NCBI RefSeq assembly: GCF_008974285.1 | Contig: NZ_BKZV01000002.1 | Location: 336,514-400,513, forward strand | Source: Thermogemmatispora aurantia | Lineage (GTDB): Bacteria > Chloroflexota > Ktedonobacteria > Ktedonobacterales > Ktedonobacteraceae | Length of the DNA: 64,000 nucleotides | Direction: 5' to 3' | Shown here: in pieces, positions 27,950 through 36,484 of the stretch | Layout of the letters: every line of letters begins with the position of its first letter | How positions within the stretch are numbered: the stretch's first letter is position 1 | Made by a program: the position numbers and the translations under genes | The notes under the pieces: model-generated | Databases searched by the model: none | Seen by the model: only the letters and a program-made list of their open reading frames with translations | Told to the model about the DNA's origin: nothing

Positions 27950-28054
27950 GCAGGACATACTCCCCTCAGTGGTCCGCTCACTCGGCAAAACGTGGCGCGA
28001 GCAGTGCGGGCGCCATACTGGATGCTGTCGAGCCTTTTTGCGGAGGTGTTCCCT

Positions 28055-28372
28055 ATGCGCGATATTCTGCCGGATGTTGAGCGCTGGCGGGCACGCGGCG
28101 AGCGCGTGGCCGTGGCTACGGTTGTCTCGGTGGCCGGTTCCGCTCCCCGCCGGCCTGGGGCCAAGCTGGCCGTCAGCGAGAAAGGGGAGATCAGCGGCTC
28201 CGTCAGCGGTGGCTGCGTGGAGCCGGCAGTGATCGAAACAGCGCTGCAGGTGATCAAGGACGGCAAGCCCCAAATGCTGGAGTTCGGCATCAGCGAGGAG
28301 GAGAATTTCGAACAGATCGGCCTCGCCTGCGGCGGGACGATCCATGTCTTTGTCGAGCGCCTCGACTGGTAG
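28055..28372 (+). CDS. XdhC/CoxI N-terminal domain protein (single domain)
   Basis: A short 105-residue protein equal to the N-terminal domain of XdhC/CoxI. It keeps the two diagnostic motifs: SGSVSGGCVEP with the conserved Cys, and GLACGGTIHV with a second Cys. In XdhC these bind or sulfurate the molybdenum cofactor before insertion into xanthine- or CO-dehydrogenase-type enzymes. It lacks the C-terminal Rossmann domain, which is found in the next gene. ATG 28055 has GGAGGTG at 6 bases, so this short form is a deliberate start, not a fragment. Confidence 0.82.
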   Translation: MRDILPDVERWRARGERVAVATVVSVAGSAPRRPGAKLAVSEKGEISGSVSGGCVEPAVIETALQVIKDGKPQMLEFGISEEENFEQIGLACGGTIHVFVERLDW

Positions 28373-28445
28373 TGGACCGCTTAGCGAGCGGGATTGAGGC
28401 GAACTGAGGCCTCTCCCGCTACGCCAGCGCAGGAGATGGTCTCTG

Positions 28446-29213
28446 ATGAGTGCTCTCTACGAGGAACTAAAACAGCAACTGGCGCAGGAGCGTGGTGTGG
28501 CCCTGGCCACCCTGGTACGCTCCTCTTCTGGCCAGGGAATCGGCGCGAAGCTCCTGGTCTTTCCCGATAAGAGCTTTCATGGCTCTTTCGGCCTGCCGGA
28601 GCTGGAGGCGCGTGTTGTTGAAGATGCCGAGCAGGCGATCTGGATCGGAGAGCCAGGCACGCGGCTCTATACCTTGCATGAACAGACCTTCGAGGTCTTT
28701 ATCGAAGGCTTTCCTCCTCCCCCACGCTTAATTATCGTCGGCGCCGGCCATATCGCTATCCCTTTGACAACCTTCGCGCGAACGCTGGGTTACCGCGTGG
28801 TGGTGATCGACGCTCGCGCTGCCTTTGCGACACGCGAGCGTTTCCCCCATGCCGACGAGCTGATCGTGGCCTGGCCCGACGAGGTTTTGGCCAGGATGGA
28901 TCTCAATCCGTCAACGGCGGTCGCCATTCTGACCCACGACCCCAAGTTCGATGAGCCATCCCTTAAGGTGGTTCTCTCGCGCCAGGTCGGCTACGTCGGA
29001 GCCATCGGCAGCCGCAAGACTAGCCAGGAGCGCAATGAGCGCCTCAAGCAGCAAGGGCTGACCGACGAGCAGCTGAGCCGTATCCATGCTCCGATCGGGC
29101 TGAACATCGGGGCCAAAACTCCCGAGGAGATGGCCCTGGCGATTATGGCCGAGATCGTCGCCAGCCGCTACGGGAAAGATCGTACAGCCATTCTGGACTG
29201 GTCCCGCAAATAG
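28446..29213 (+). CDS. XdhC-family protein with Rossmann domain (CoxF/XdhC type)
   Basis: A 255-residue XdhC-type protein. Residues 1-85 resemble the CoxI/XdhC N-domain (GVALATLVRSSSGQGIGAK) but lack the SGGCVE and CGG cysteines. Residues 90-250 are the XdhC Rossmann domain: LIIVGAGHIAIPL, VVVIDARAAFATRERFP, AVAILTHDPKFDEP, YVGAIGSRKT and NIGAKTPEEMALAIMAEIVA. With the preceding single-domain protein it seems to make up one complete XdhC function for molybdenum-cofactor sulfuration and delivery. It lies 73 bases downstream of that gene, last in the cox-like set. Confidence 0.83.
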   Translation: MSALYEELKQQLAQERGVALATLVRSSSGQGIGAKLLVFPDKSFHGSFGLPELEARVVEDAEQAIWIGEPGTRLYTLHEQTFEVFIEGFPPPPRLIIVGAGHIAIPLTTFARTLGYRVVVIDARAAFATRERFPHADELIVAWPDEVLARMDLNPSTAVAILTHDPKFDEPSLKVVLSRQVGYVGAIGSRKTSQERNERLKQQGLTDEQLSRIHAPIGLNIGAKTPEEMALAIMAEIVASRYGKDRTAILDWSRK

Positions 29214-29353
29214 AATTTGTAACTTCCCGGCGGTCGCTACGTTTCTATCAGAGAAAGGGGGTTTTGCCTGCTTCTCTGTAGGTAGGCTGTGCTGGGAGGA
29301 GGAAGGTGGCAGTGCTGTAACTACAGAAGCGCTAGTCTTGAGAAGGAAAGAAT

Positions 29354-30622
29354 ATGCCGGACTATCCCTATGATCCGCACGAAGATCTGACAGAGCCAGT
29401 ACCTCCATCTGGCCCGCCTCCTGCCAGCGGCGGGCAGGGGAAGTTGATCATAGGTAACTTTCACAACTCAGCAGGGAACCAGACGCAAGGCAGGCGTCAG
29501 CTACCACCGGGCTATCAGGGCTATCAAGCCTATCGCGGGGGAGTTTCTACTCCGTCGCGTCGACCAGGAGCCGAGCCTTATCCGAGGAGCTACCCCGCGA
29601 CCGCGACTCCTGCGCTTCGCTCGCGCCGCTCGTTCCTGCGCCGGCGCGGCTGCGCCATCGGCTGCCTCTCTCTGCTGCTGGTAGTTGTCCTGCTCGCCGG
29701 CTTCTCTGTCTACGTGCTCCAGCGCGTGCTGGCCTTTGGCTCGGCCATCTCAACGCAGGCCCCGCTGAGCACACAAACAGGCTTTATGAGCACGTCAGAT
29801 CGTGTCAATCTGCTGGTCCTGGGTTTCGGCGGCGGTGACCATCCCGGCGCTTACCTGACCGACTCGATGATGCTCATGAGCCTCATTCCCTCGACTCAAC
29901 ATACGACGCTCATCTCAATCCCGCGCGATCTCTGGGTCCAGGTGCCTTCCGGCTCCGGTCACTACGGCAAGATCAATAGTGTTTACGAGGTGGCCTCGAA
30001 CAACAATAAGGACCCTGTGGCCGGTGGCAACGCCGCAGCCCAGAAGGTCTCGTTGATCACTGGCCTCGATGTCAAATACTGGATGACGATCGACTTCGAC
30101 GGCTTCCGCGAGCTGATCAACGCTATCGGCGGCATCGATGTCTATGTCCCCGATTCGTTTACCGCCCTCTATCCCAAGAACGATGACCCAAATATCGATG
30201 CGAGCTGGATCAAGGTGCATTTCTCAAAGGGAATGCAGCATATGGACGGCGAGACGGCGATCCGCTACGCCCGTGCCCGCGAGTCGCTGGACAATCCCGC
30301 TGAGGGCACCGATTTCGCTCGCTCTGCCCGCCAGATGATTATCATTAAAGCGGTGATCAGCAAGGTGAAGCAGTGGTCAACCTGGCCTCACCTCTTCGAC
30401 GCGATGGACGCCCTGAAGCAGACCATCTATACGAATATGTCCCTGACCGACCTCGGCCTCTTCTCCTTGAAGATGGACCTCAATCAGGCCCATCGTATTG
30501 GTCTGAGCAACCAGAATGTGCTGGTCGACTCACAGTCAGCGGACGGACAGTACATTCTGCTGCCGGCAAACAATAACTGGCAGCTCATTATTGACTACAT
30601 TCGCAAAAATCTCTATAACTAG
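29354..30622 (+). CDS. LytR-CpsA-Psr (LCP) family glycopolymer transferase
   Basis: A 422-residue membrane-anchored protein. A Pro/Gly/Arg-rich cytoplasmic region (1-97) precedes one transmembrane helix (about 100-122). The extracellular LCP domain (about 145-350) contains LLVLGFGGGDHPGAYLTDSMML, TLISIPRDLWVQV with the conserved Arg, GKINSVYE, and the RYARARESLDNPAEGTDFARSARQ region with the lipid-phosphate-binding Arg residues. LCP enzymes attach secondary polymers to peptidoglycan or transfer glycans from polyprenyl carriers. ATG 29354 follows AAGGAAAG. Other envelope genes (murJ, the guanylyltransferase) lie nearby but not in one operon. Confidence 0.87.
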   Translation: MPDYPYDPHEDLTEPVPPSGPPPASGGQGKLIIGNFHNSAGNQTQGRRQLPPGYQGYQAYRGGVSTPSRRPGAEPYPRSYPATATPALRSRRSFLRRRGCAIGCLSLLLVVVLLAGFSVYVLQRVLAFGSAISTQAPLSTQTGFMSTSDRVNLLVLGFGGGDHPGAYLTDSMMLMSLIPSTQHTTLISIPRDLWVQVPSGSGHYGKINSVYEVASNNNKDPVAGGNAAAQKVSLITGLDVKYWMTIDFDGFRELINAIGGIDVYVPDSFTALYPKNDDPNIDASWIKVHFSKGMQHMDGETAIRYARARESLDNPAEGTDFARSARQMIIIKAVISKVKQWSTWPHLFDAMDALKQTIYTNMSLTDLGLFSLKMDLNQAHRIGLSNQNVLVDSQSADGQYILLPANNNWQLIIDYIRKNLYN

Positions 30623-30898
30623 AGAGAGCACCATTTGCTGAGGCATGAGGAGCAGCTACGGGGAAGCATTCTGTGGCTGCTCCTCCCAAGGCAGGTTCAG
30701 GCGAGCCAGGCAAAAAAATAGGCAGAGCAGTGGATAAGAGCGTTTCCTCAATGGCCACTCTCCTCCGCCTCCACCGGCGCAACTGAGCAGAAAAGGCCAG
30801 ACAGTGCAATGCTCCATGTCAGTCAGCCCGGCGCGCATAGCATGAGGGGAGGGAGGGAGCTACTGCGGCGAAGAGCAAAGCAGAAGGGACATAAGGGG

Positions 30899-32362
30899 AT
30901 GACACAACAGTTTTCTCGCCTGGTCGCCGGCGTCTATCGCATTGGGCAAGTCTTTACCCGGGCAGGTTCCACCGTCACCAGCTGCACAGCCTATAATCGA
31001 AACACGAACGATGTCGTGGGCCTGCATCTGATCGCCCTACCGCCGCCGACCGCAGCTTCTGCTCCTCAACAGTTGCAGAATCTCTTTGCACTGCTAGAGC
31101 GGCGTCGCCAGGTGCAGTCACCGGCAGTGCTACACCTCCATACCTGGGGCATCGACGGGCCGTGGCTCTATTTAGTGACCGACCCGCCGCGTGGCGTGAG
31201 CCTGCGCTACCTGATGGACCACGAGCATATCGATCTGCAACGCGCGCTGCAGATCGTACGCCAGATCCTGAAGGGTGCCGAAGCCCTAGAAGCCCAGGGC
31301 TTTGTGGGGTTGGATCTTCGTCCTTCTTTGATTACGGTGCAGGTCATTGAGTTCCGCGACTATGTGCAGATCGATGACCTCGGCCTGCGCCTGCTGGTCA
31401 ACACTCTCGGTCTGGGGGGCAGCCAGCAGCCCGACGACATGGCTTTCTTTGATCCGCGCTATCTAGCGCCCGAGGAGATTCAGGGACTGCCTCCAGGCCC
31501 CTGGAGCGACGTCTACCACGCCGGCCTGCTGCTCTTCGAGCTGGTGACCGGTCGCCCGCCTTTCGTAGGACGCACTATTGCAGAAACCGCCTTTCTGCAG
31601 ACGAGCACGCCTCTCCCGAGCCTGGAGCTATACCACCACAATACGCCAAATGTGGTGCAGGCACTCCTAGAGCATGCTCTGGCCAAGCAGCCGGCCCAAC
31701 GCTTTGCCTCAGTGCAGGCTTTCCTGAATGCGCTCAACGGCATTCAGATGCCGCCCCCACCCGAGCGTGTACCAGCCTTCGGAGAGGTCACTCTGCTGGC
31801 ATCGACTGAGCAGCCGCCCTCTTCGACGGTTACTCGTGAGATCGCGGCGATAGGGACGACCAGCGACCTCACCCTGGCCCAAACCTTGATTCAAGCTCCC
31901 CAGAGAGAGGCCGCCAGTACCCCAACCTCGCCCGAGGCCGGTCCTGGCAGCGAGCACGCCGAGGAGAGCGTGTTGGCCTATCTCTGTTTTGAAGGGGGCG
32001 AACGTCCGCTGCGCCTGCCGATCAGAGGGCGCAATGTTGTGGTCGGGCGGGCTGATCCGCGCCGCCACCTCTATCCAGATATCGATCTGACACCCCTGGA
32101 CCCCAATATGGTGGTCTCGCGCCAACACGCTCGTATCCACTTTGAAGAGACCTTCTTCTACATCGAGGATCTGAAGAGCCATAACGGAACCTGGCTGGGC
32201 GGGCTGCGGCTGAAGCCGCTCAAGGCCGAGCTCCTACAACACGGCGACCGGCTGCGCTTCGGTTCGCTCGAATGCATCTTCCGGGTGCCAGGTCAGCCCG
32301 ACCCGCCGCGGCCCGGTGCCGGTGCCGGGCCCGAGCCACAAGCCAAGTCCCCACCTAACTAA
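30899..32362 (+). CDS. Pseudokinase-like protein with C-terminal FHA domain
   Basis: A 487-residue protein. Residues about 10-290 follow a Ser/Thr kinase fold: hinge region, DLRPS in the place of HRDLKPxN, DDLGL for DFG, YLAPEEIQG for the APE motif, and SDVYHAGLLLFELVTGRPPFVG, which is highly kinase-like. The glycine-rich loop, VAIK lysine, catalytic-loop Asn and DFG are missing or replaced, so catalysis is unlikely. Residues about 390-475 are an FHA domain (VVVGRAD, VSRQHARIHFE, IEDLKSHNGTWLGG) that binds phosphothreonine. It is probably a phospho-signalling scaffold. The start is ATG 30899 after a G-rich Shine-Dalgarno; an in-frame ATG 90 bases upstream is less likely. Confidence 0.8.
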   Translation: MTQQFSRLVAGVYRIGQVFTRAGSTVTSCTAYNRNTNDVVGLHLIALPPPTAASAPQQLQNLFALLERRRQVQSPAVLHLHTWGIDGPWLYLVTDPPRGVSLRYLMDHEHIDLQRALQIVRQILKGAEALEAQGFVGLDLRPSLITVQVIEFRDYVQIDDLGLRLLVNTLGLGGSQQPDDMAFFDPRYLAPEEIQGLPPGPWSDVYHAGLLLFELVTGRPPFVGRTIAETAFLQTSTPLPSLELYHHNTPNVVQALLEHALAKQPAQRFASVQAFLNALNGIQMPPPPERVPAFGEVTLLASTEQPPSSTVTREIAAIGTTSDLTLAQTLIQAPQREAASTPTSPEAGPGSEHAEESVLAYLCFEGGERPLRLPIRGRNVVVGRADPRRHLYPDIDLTPLDPNMVVSRQHARIHFEETFFYIEDLKSHNGTWLGGLRLKPLKAELLQHGDRLRFGSLECIFRVPGQPDPPRPGAGAGPEPQAKSPPN

Positions 32363-32449
32363 ACCGAACCAGCCCGGCAGCCAGAGAGCGGAGACGGGGT
32401 CTCTCACAGCAGACTACGCTCAGAGCAGGTGGCCTGGTCCGCCAGGTCA

Positions 32450-33538
32450 TTACGTTTGAGCGCGAGCGATGGCCAGCAGATCAGCAAGCAGGCCCTGGGC
32501 TGTCTGGCGGCGGCCTGCCCCGGGGCCAATCACTGTGACAGAGTCAAGGGTGTCGCACTCAACAGTGAGGGCATTCATGACACCATCAACACGCGCCAGG
32601 GGATGCTCCAGTGGCAGGGCCACTGGTTCCACTCGTGCCTCGACAGGCAGCGCTGGCATCTGACCGGAGGGAGAGGTGGCGCTGACCTCCACTCCCTCGC
32701 GCAGGCGCAAGGAGGCCACCAGCTTGATGCGGCGTCCCTGGGCCTGCGCGGCGCGGACCTCCTCCTGCGTCACGCCGGCGATACCGCGTCGCTGCACCTG
32801 TTCGGCCCGTAGTGGCAGTCCGAAGACCAGCGCAGCCAGAATCAAAGTCTTGGCCAGGGCATCATAGCCTTCCACGTCCGCGCTGGGATCAGCCTCCGCA
32901 TAGCCGAGGCGCTGCGCCTCCAGCAGCGCCTCACTGTAGTCGCGTCCCTGGCTCATGGCCGTCAAGATATAGTTGGTTGTCCCATTGAGGATGCCCGAGA
33001 GGGCGCGAATACGGGCACCGGCTAGACCCTCAAGGAGCGTGCTCAGCACTGGTGTACCAGCCATGACTGTGGCCTCCATGCGCAGCTGGACCCCCTTGCG
33101 CGCGGCTAAAGCCAGCAACTCGTGGGCAGCCAGGGCCACCGGTCCCTTATTGGCAGTAATCACATGTATGCCCTGCTCCAGCGCCTGGCGGATATGGCTC
33201 AAGCCCGGTTCCCCATCGCGCAGGTTCGTCCCCGTCACCTCAACCAGCACATCGGCCCCAGTGGCCGCCAATCCCTCGCGCACCGTCGGCCAGCGCTTCA
33301 CCCCCGTCGCCGCATAGGCTGTCAGCGGCTGACCACTGGCCGCGATCCTCAGCAGCTCCGCCTCATCCAGGCCCTCCGCGCGGGCCAGAAAGCCGGAGCG
33401 AGCCGTGGCCACCGCCACCAGACGGGCATCCAGACCATAGGCGGCTCGCAGCCAGTCTCGCTTCTCCATCAGCAGCTCGGCCAGCCCCTGGCCAACTGTG
33501 CCGAAGCCAATCAGGGCAAGGCGCAATTCCTTTACCAT
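32450..33538 (-). CDS. hom: Homoserine dehydrogenase
   Basis: A 362-residue NAD(P)-dependent oxidoreductase that reduces aspartate semialdehyde to homoserine for threonine and methionine. The nucleotide-binding motif is GFGTVGQG (residues 11-18). The catalytic signature includes ITANKGPVA, GILNGTTNYIL and EADPSADVEGYDALAK (catalytic Asp/Lys region). It has no ACT domain and is not fused to aspartokinase, so allosteric control is probably limited or indirect. It is convergent with the FHA gene and 207 bases downstream of murJ on the same strand. A hairpin with a CTGGTG/CACCAG stem (33669-33688) lies in that gap. Confidence 0.92.
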   Translation of the reverse strand: MVKELRLALIGFGTVGQGLAELLMEKRDWLRAAYGLDARLVAVATARSGFLARAEGLDEAELLRIAASGQPLTAYAATGVKRWPTVREGLAATGADVLVEVTGTNLRDGEPGLSHIRQALEQGIHVITANKGPVALAAHELLALAARKGVQLRMEATVMAGTPVLSTLLEGLAGARIRALSGILNGTTNYILTAMSQGRDYSEALLEAQRLGYAEADPSADVEGYDALAKTLILAALVFGLPLRAEQVQRRGIAGVTQEEVRAAQAQGRRIKLVASLRLREGVEVSATSPSGQMPALPVEARVEPVALPLEHPLARVDGVMNALTVECDTLDSVTVIGPGAGRRQTAQGLLADLLAIARAQT

Positions 33539-33745
33539 TGCAGTAATACCCTGTCAATCGTTATCGAAATGAGCTGAGTTGAGTTCCTCAGCGCGTTATC
33601 GTCGTTTGCGCCGGGTTGATCAGCTTACACCTCTCCCGCTCCTGGTCATGCGCCTCACCTCAACGAGACTGGTGAGCGAGCGCACCAGCGCCAGTCTGGG
33701 CGCAGGCAGCCAGCGGAGTAAACTGGGAGCAAGCAGGCAGATCAA

Positions 33746-36082
33746 CTAGATCCAGGACAGCTTGAAGCGCGCCAACAAACGCCGCACAGGGCCAAGCAGT
33801 TCGATCTGCCCATCGATTTTTAGTAGACGCGCCGCCCGCAGATAGACCACGATGCCGACCGCCATTTCGATAAGCAGTTTCACCAGAGCCACCAGGACCT
33901 GAAGCAAGCCTCCATGCGTAATCATCGGGCGGGTCGGATCAGTTGTATTCAGCAAGAAATCCAGCAGCAGGCGGACCAGGAAGACCGCCAGGCCCATCGC
34001 GCCCGTCGCCACCAGCACCCGACTCAAGAACGTTCCCAGGTCGCGGGTAATCAGTCCGCCGATGCGCTGATGGATCAGGCAGAGGAGGACCGTGGCCTCC
34101 AGCAGACCGGCTACTGAGGTAGAGAGGGCCAAGGCCCCCATGCCCCAGGCCGCGCCCCACAAGCGGGCGAAGGCGTTGATCAACAAGAGACCCAGGGCAA
34201 TCTTAAAGATAAACTGACCGACACTGACAATGACCGGCGTCGTACTATCGCGTAGAGCATAGAACGAGCGCGTCAGAATCTCTACAGCAGCCTGGCCAGC
34301 CAGACCAATGGCGAACATCGACAAAGGGATAGCCGTAATTTCGGCGCTCTCCAGGCCAAAAGCGCCGTGCTGATAGAGCGTCTGAATAATGGGCAGCGCC
34401 AGCACAATCAAGCCCAGGCTGGAAGGAATCGACAAGAAGAGGATGCCGCGCAAGGTCTCCATCACGATGCTGCGCGCTCGCTCCAGGCGCCCGCGCGCCA
34501 CATACTCGGCGATCGTCGGGAAGGCCGCCGTGGAAATAGCCATGCCGAAGATGCCCAGCGGCAGCAGCATCAGCGAAAACCCGTAGTAGTAAGCTGTGAT
34601 AAAGCCAAGGAGCGTCTGCTGCCCAAGCGAGCCAACGGCTACCAGTGTCCCCAGCAGCAGGATCAGGGCGCGGTCGACAAAGGTCGTCGTTGAGAGCATC
34701 GCGGCATTGATAATGCGCGGGATCATCTGGCGCCCGATTTGACGAACGCCGGGATGGCGCCAGTCAAAGGAGGGGCGGAAGTGCATGCCTACGCGCGGCA
34801 GCCCTGGAATCTGGATACCGACCTGGAGCAAGGCTCCCAGCACAACCCCAGCACTGGCGCAGTAGACGGCCACCATCGAATTGCGCTGACCGATTAGCGC
34901 CAGAAACATTCCTGGCAGCAGGCCCGCGATCAGCCCGACGTTATAGAGCACAGTCCCCAAGGCGTAGAGTGTAAAGTGCTGCTGCGCGTTCAGCACGGCG
35001 CTGACAATGACTCCACTGCCAAGAACCACCGCCTGGAAGAGCATGATACGCGTCAGCGCGATGATCAGGCTCAGCTCGCCCGGGCTGACATTGGGATTAT
35101 ACAGCGGTACAATCTGATTGGCAAAAATGAAGCCGATCAGAGCAATGATTAACATAATGGTCGTGGCCAGCGTCAGCGCCGTATTGGCGACATGCCAGGC
35201 CGTCTTCTCGTCGTGATCGCTGACCATGTAGCGCGTAAAGACGGGAATGAAGGCCGAGCTGAGGGCTCCGCCGGCCACAATATTAAAGATCGTATCAGGC
35301 AAGAGAAAAGCCTGATAGAAGGCACCAGAGGTCGGATCAGTTCCAAAGACCGCGGCAAACATCGAGGAGCGCAGCAGCCCCAGGACACGACTGGCCACGA
35401 AGGCACCAGTGAGAATGAAGGCCGCGTTGCGCACCTGCACTCGCCGGATCATCGCGGTATCCTGAGCCGGCTCCGAAGCAGGCTGCAAGGCGGGAGTCGA
35501 AGGCGCAGCGGCAGCAGACGCCACTGAGGCTGAGGCCGCTGGCCTGGCCACCGGCATCGGCTGCTCCTGCATCTGGAGCTGAGTCTGAGCCTGCCCCTGT
35601 CCCTGACTCAGACCACCACCGATCTCACCAGCCTGACCACTCAGCGCCGACGGGGAGAGAGGAGCCAGATCCCCCATGCGGCGCCTGAAAACCTTACGCT
35701 GAATCAAATCGCTCAGATCCGGCTGCTGCACACGACGCTGCTGCCGACGCAGACGCTCCTCACGCAACTGCTGTAAACGCGCCTGGCGCAAAGCCGGCAA
35801 CGGCTGCGATGGCTGCGGCACATTGGCATAGAGATACTCCATCCCCTGCCCATAGCCCAGCGAGCCGCCCATATCTGGTAGATGCTGCTCCTGATATAAG
35901 CGCCCCGACTGGGACCCTACCCTGCCACCAGAAGGCACCTGGGGAGGATAGACTGGCTGCTGCGGCGGGAGCGAGACAGGTGGCAGATTCGCGCCTGACT
36001 TCCCTGCGGCCCCTGCACCCAGTTGCTCCTGATCATACTGCCAGCCATAATAAGGACTTTGCTTGTTACTTTCTTCTGCCAT
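33746..36082 (-). CDS. murJ: Lipid II flippase MurJ with long N-terminal extension
   Basis: A 778-residue MOP-superfamily transporter. Residues from about 208 onward are a complete MurJ/MviN core with about 14 helices: NAAFILTGAFVASRVLGLLRS, SSAFIPVFTRYM, FYALRDSTTPVIV and the C-terminal helices. MurJ moves lipid II across the membrane for peptidoglycan synthesis. The first 207 residues are extra for the family: Gln/Pro/Gly/Ala-rich, with Arg-rich patches (LQQLREERLRRQQRRVQQ), probably disordered and cytoplasmic. A consensus promoter lies about 85 bases upstream on the minus strand. The divergent neighbour is a sugar nucleotidyltransferase. Confidence 0.9.
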   Translation of the reverse strand: MAEESNKQSPYYGWQYDQEQLGAGAAGKSGANLPPVSLPPQQPVYPPQVPSGGRVGSQSGRLYQEQHLPDMGGSLGYGQGMEYLYANVPQPSQPLPALRQARLQQLREERLRRQQRRVQQPDLSDLIQRKVFRRRMGDLAPLSPSALSGQAGEIGGGLSQGQGQAQTQLQMQEQPMPVARPAASASVASAAAAPSTPALQPASEPAQDTAMIRRVQVRNAAFILTGAFVASRVLGLLRSSMFAAVFGTDPTSGAFYQAFLLPDTIFNIVAGGALSSAFIPVFTRYMVSDHDEKTAWHVANTALTLATTIMLIIALIGFIFANQIVPLYNPNVSPGELSLIIALTRIMLFQAVVLGSGVIVSAVLNAQQHFTLYALGTVLYNVGLIAGLLPGMFLALIGQRNSMVAVYCASAGVVLGALLQVGIQIPGLPRVGMHFRPSFDWRHPGVRQIGRQMIPRIINAAMLSTTTFVDRALILLLGTLVAVGSLGQQTLLGFITAYYYGFSLMLLPLGIFGMAISTAAFPTIAEYVARGRLERARSIVMETLRGILFLSIPSSLGLIVLALPIIQTLYQHGAFGLESAEITAIPLSMFAIGLAGQAAVEILTRSFYALRDSTTPVIVSVGQFIFKIALGLLLINAFARLWGAAWGMGALALSTSVAGLLEATVLLCLIHQRIGGLITRDLGTFLSRVLVATGAMGLAVFLVRLLLDFLLNTTDPTRPMITHGGLLQVLVALVKLLIEMAVGIVVYLRAARLLKIDGQIELLGPVRRLLARFKLSWI

Positions 36083-36165
36083 CCAGGTGCTATTCCTCTT
36101 TTTCGTGGATCACATACTGTTTCTTCCTGACAGTCCTGCCGTCGTTCTCATGCGGCTTCTTTTAG

Positions 36166-36193
36166 AGAATAACAGGTTGGGCAGACAAGTCAA
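36166..36193 (-). promoter_or_regulatory. murJ promoter
   Basis: On the minus strand: TTGACT (36188-36193), 16-base spacer, TATTCT (36166-36171), about 85 bases before ATG 36082. Confidence 0.6.
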
Positions 36194-36220
36194 GCCCTTG
36201 AACTGAGCAGTAGCGGGAAC

Positions 36221-36238
36221 TTCCCCCAAATGGGGGAA
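36221..36238. promoter_or_regulatory. Hairpin between divergent promoters
   Basis: TTCCCCC (36221-36227) and GGGGGAA (36232-36238) form a 7-bp stem with a 4-base loop. It is placed between the murJ and guanylyltransferase promoters, so it may be a regulatory site rather than a terminator. Confidence 0.3.
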
Positions 36239-36303
36239 GCTTCTTCTCTCTCCGACCCCGCAGGCTCTCGTGGTAGAATTGTCCCCGGTGAGTCGTGTCT
36301 TTC

Positions 36304-36333
36304 TTGAGAGCGTACTCGTTCTGTTGCTATGAT
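36304..36333 (+). promoter_or_regulatory. Promoter of the guanylyltransferase gene
   Basis: TTGAGA (36304-36309), 18-base spacer, TATGAT (36328-36333), giving a leader of about 145 bases before ATG 36485. Confidence 0.5.
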
Positions 36334-36484
36334 AGGACATCTCCCTGAGCGAGCAAGCAGATGGTGGCGGTTAGAGGTGGCTTGGTGGCAAGCAAGCTAG
36401 CTCTCTCGCCTCTTGCTTTTTTGTCGCTTGCATCGGCAAAAACCATTGTGCATGGGCACCATTCTGACCAACCGAGGTAGATAG

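Noticed and set aside
33551..33556. TTGACA on the minus strand just before homoserine dehydrogenase
   Set aside because: A -10 at the right distance would fall inside the coding region past the start codon, and no TATAAT-like hexamer is there.
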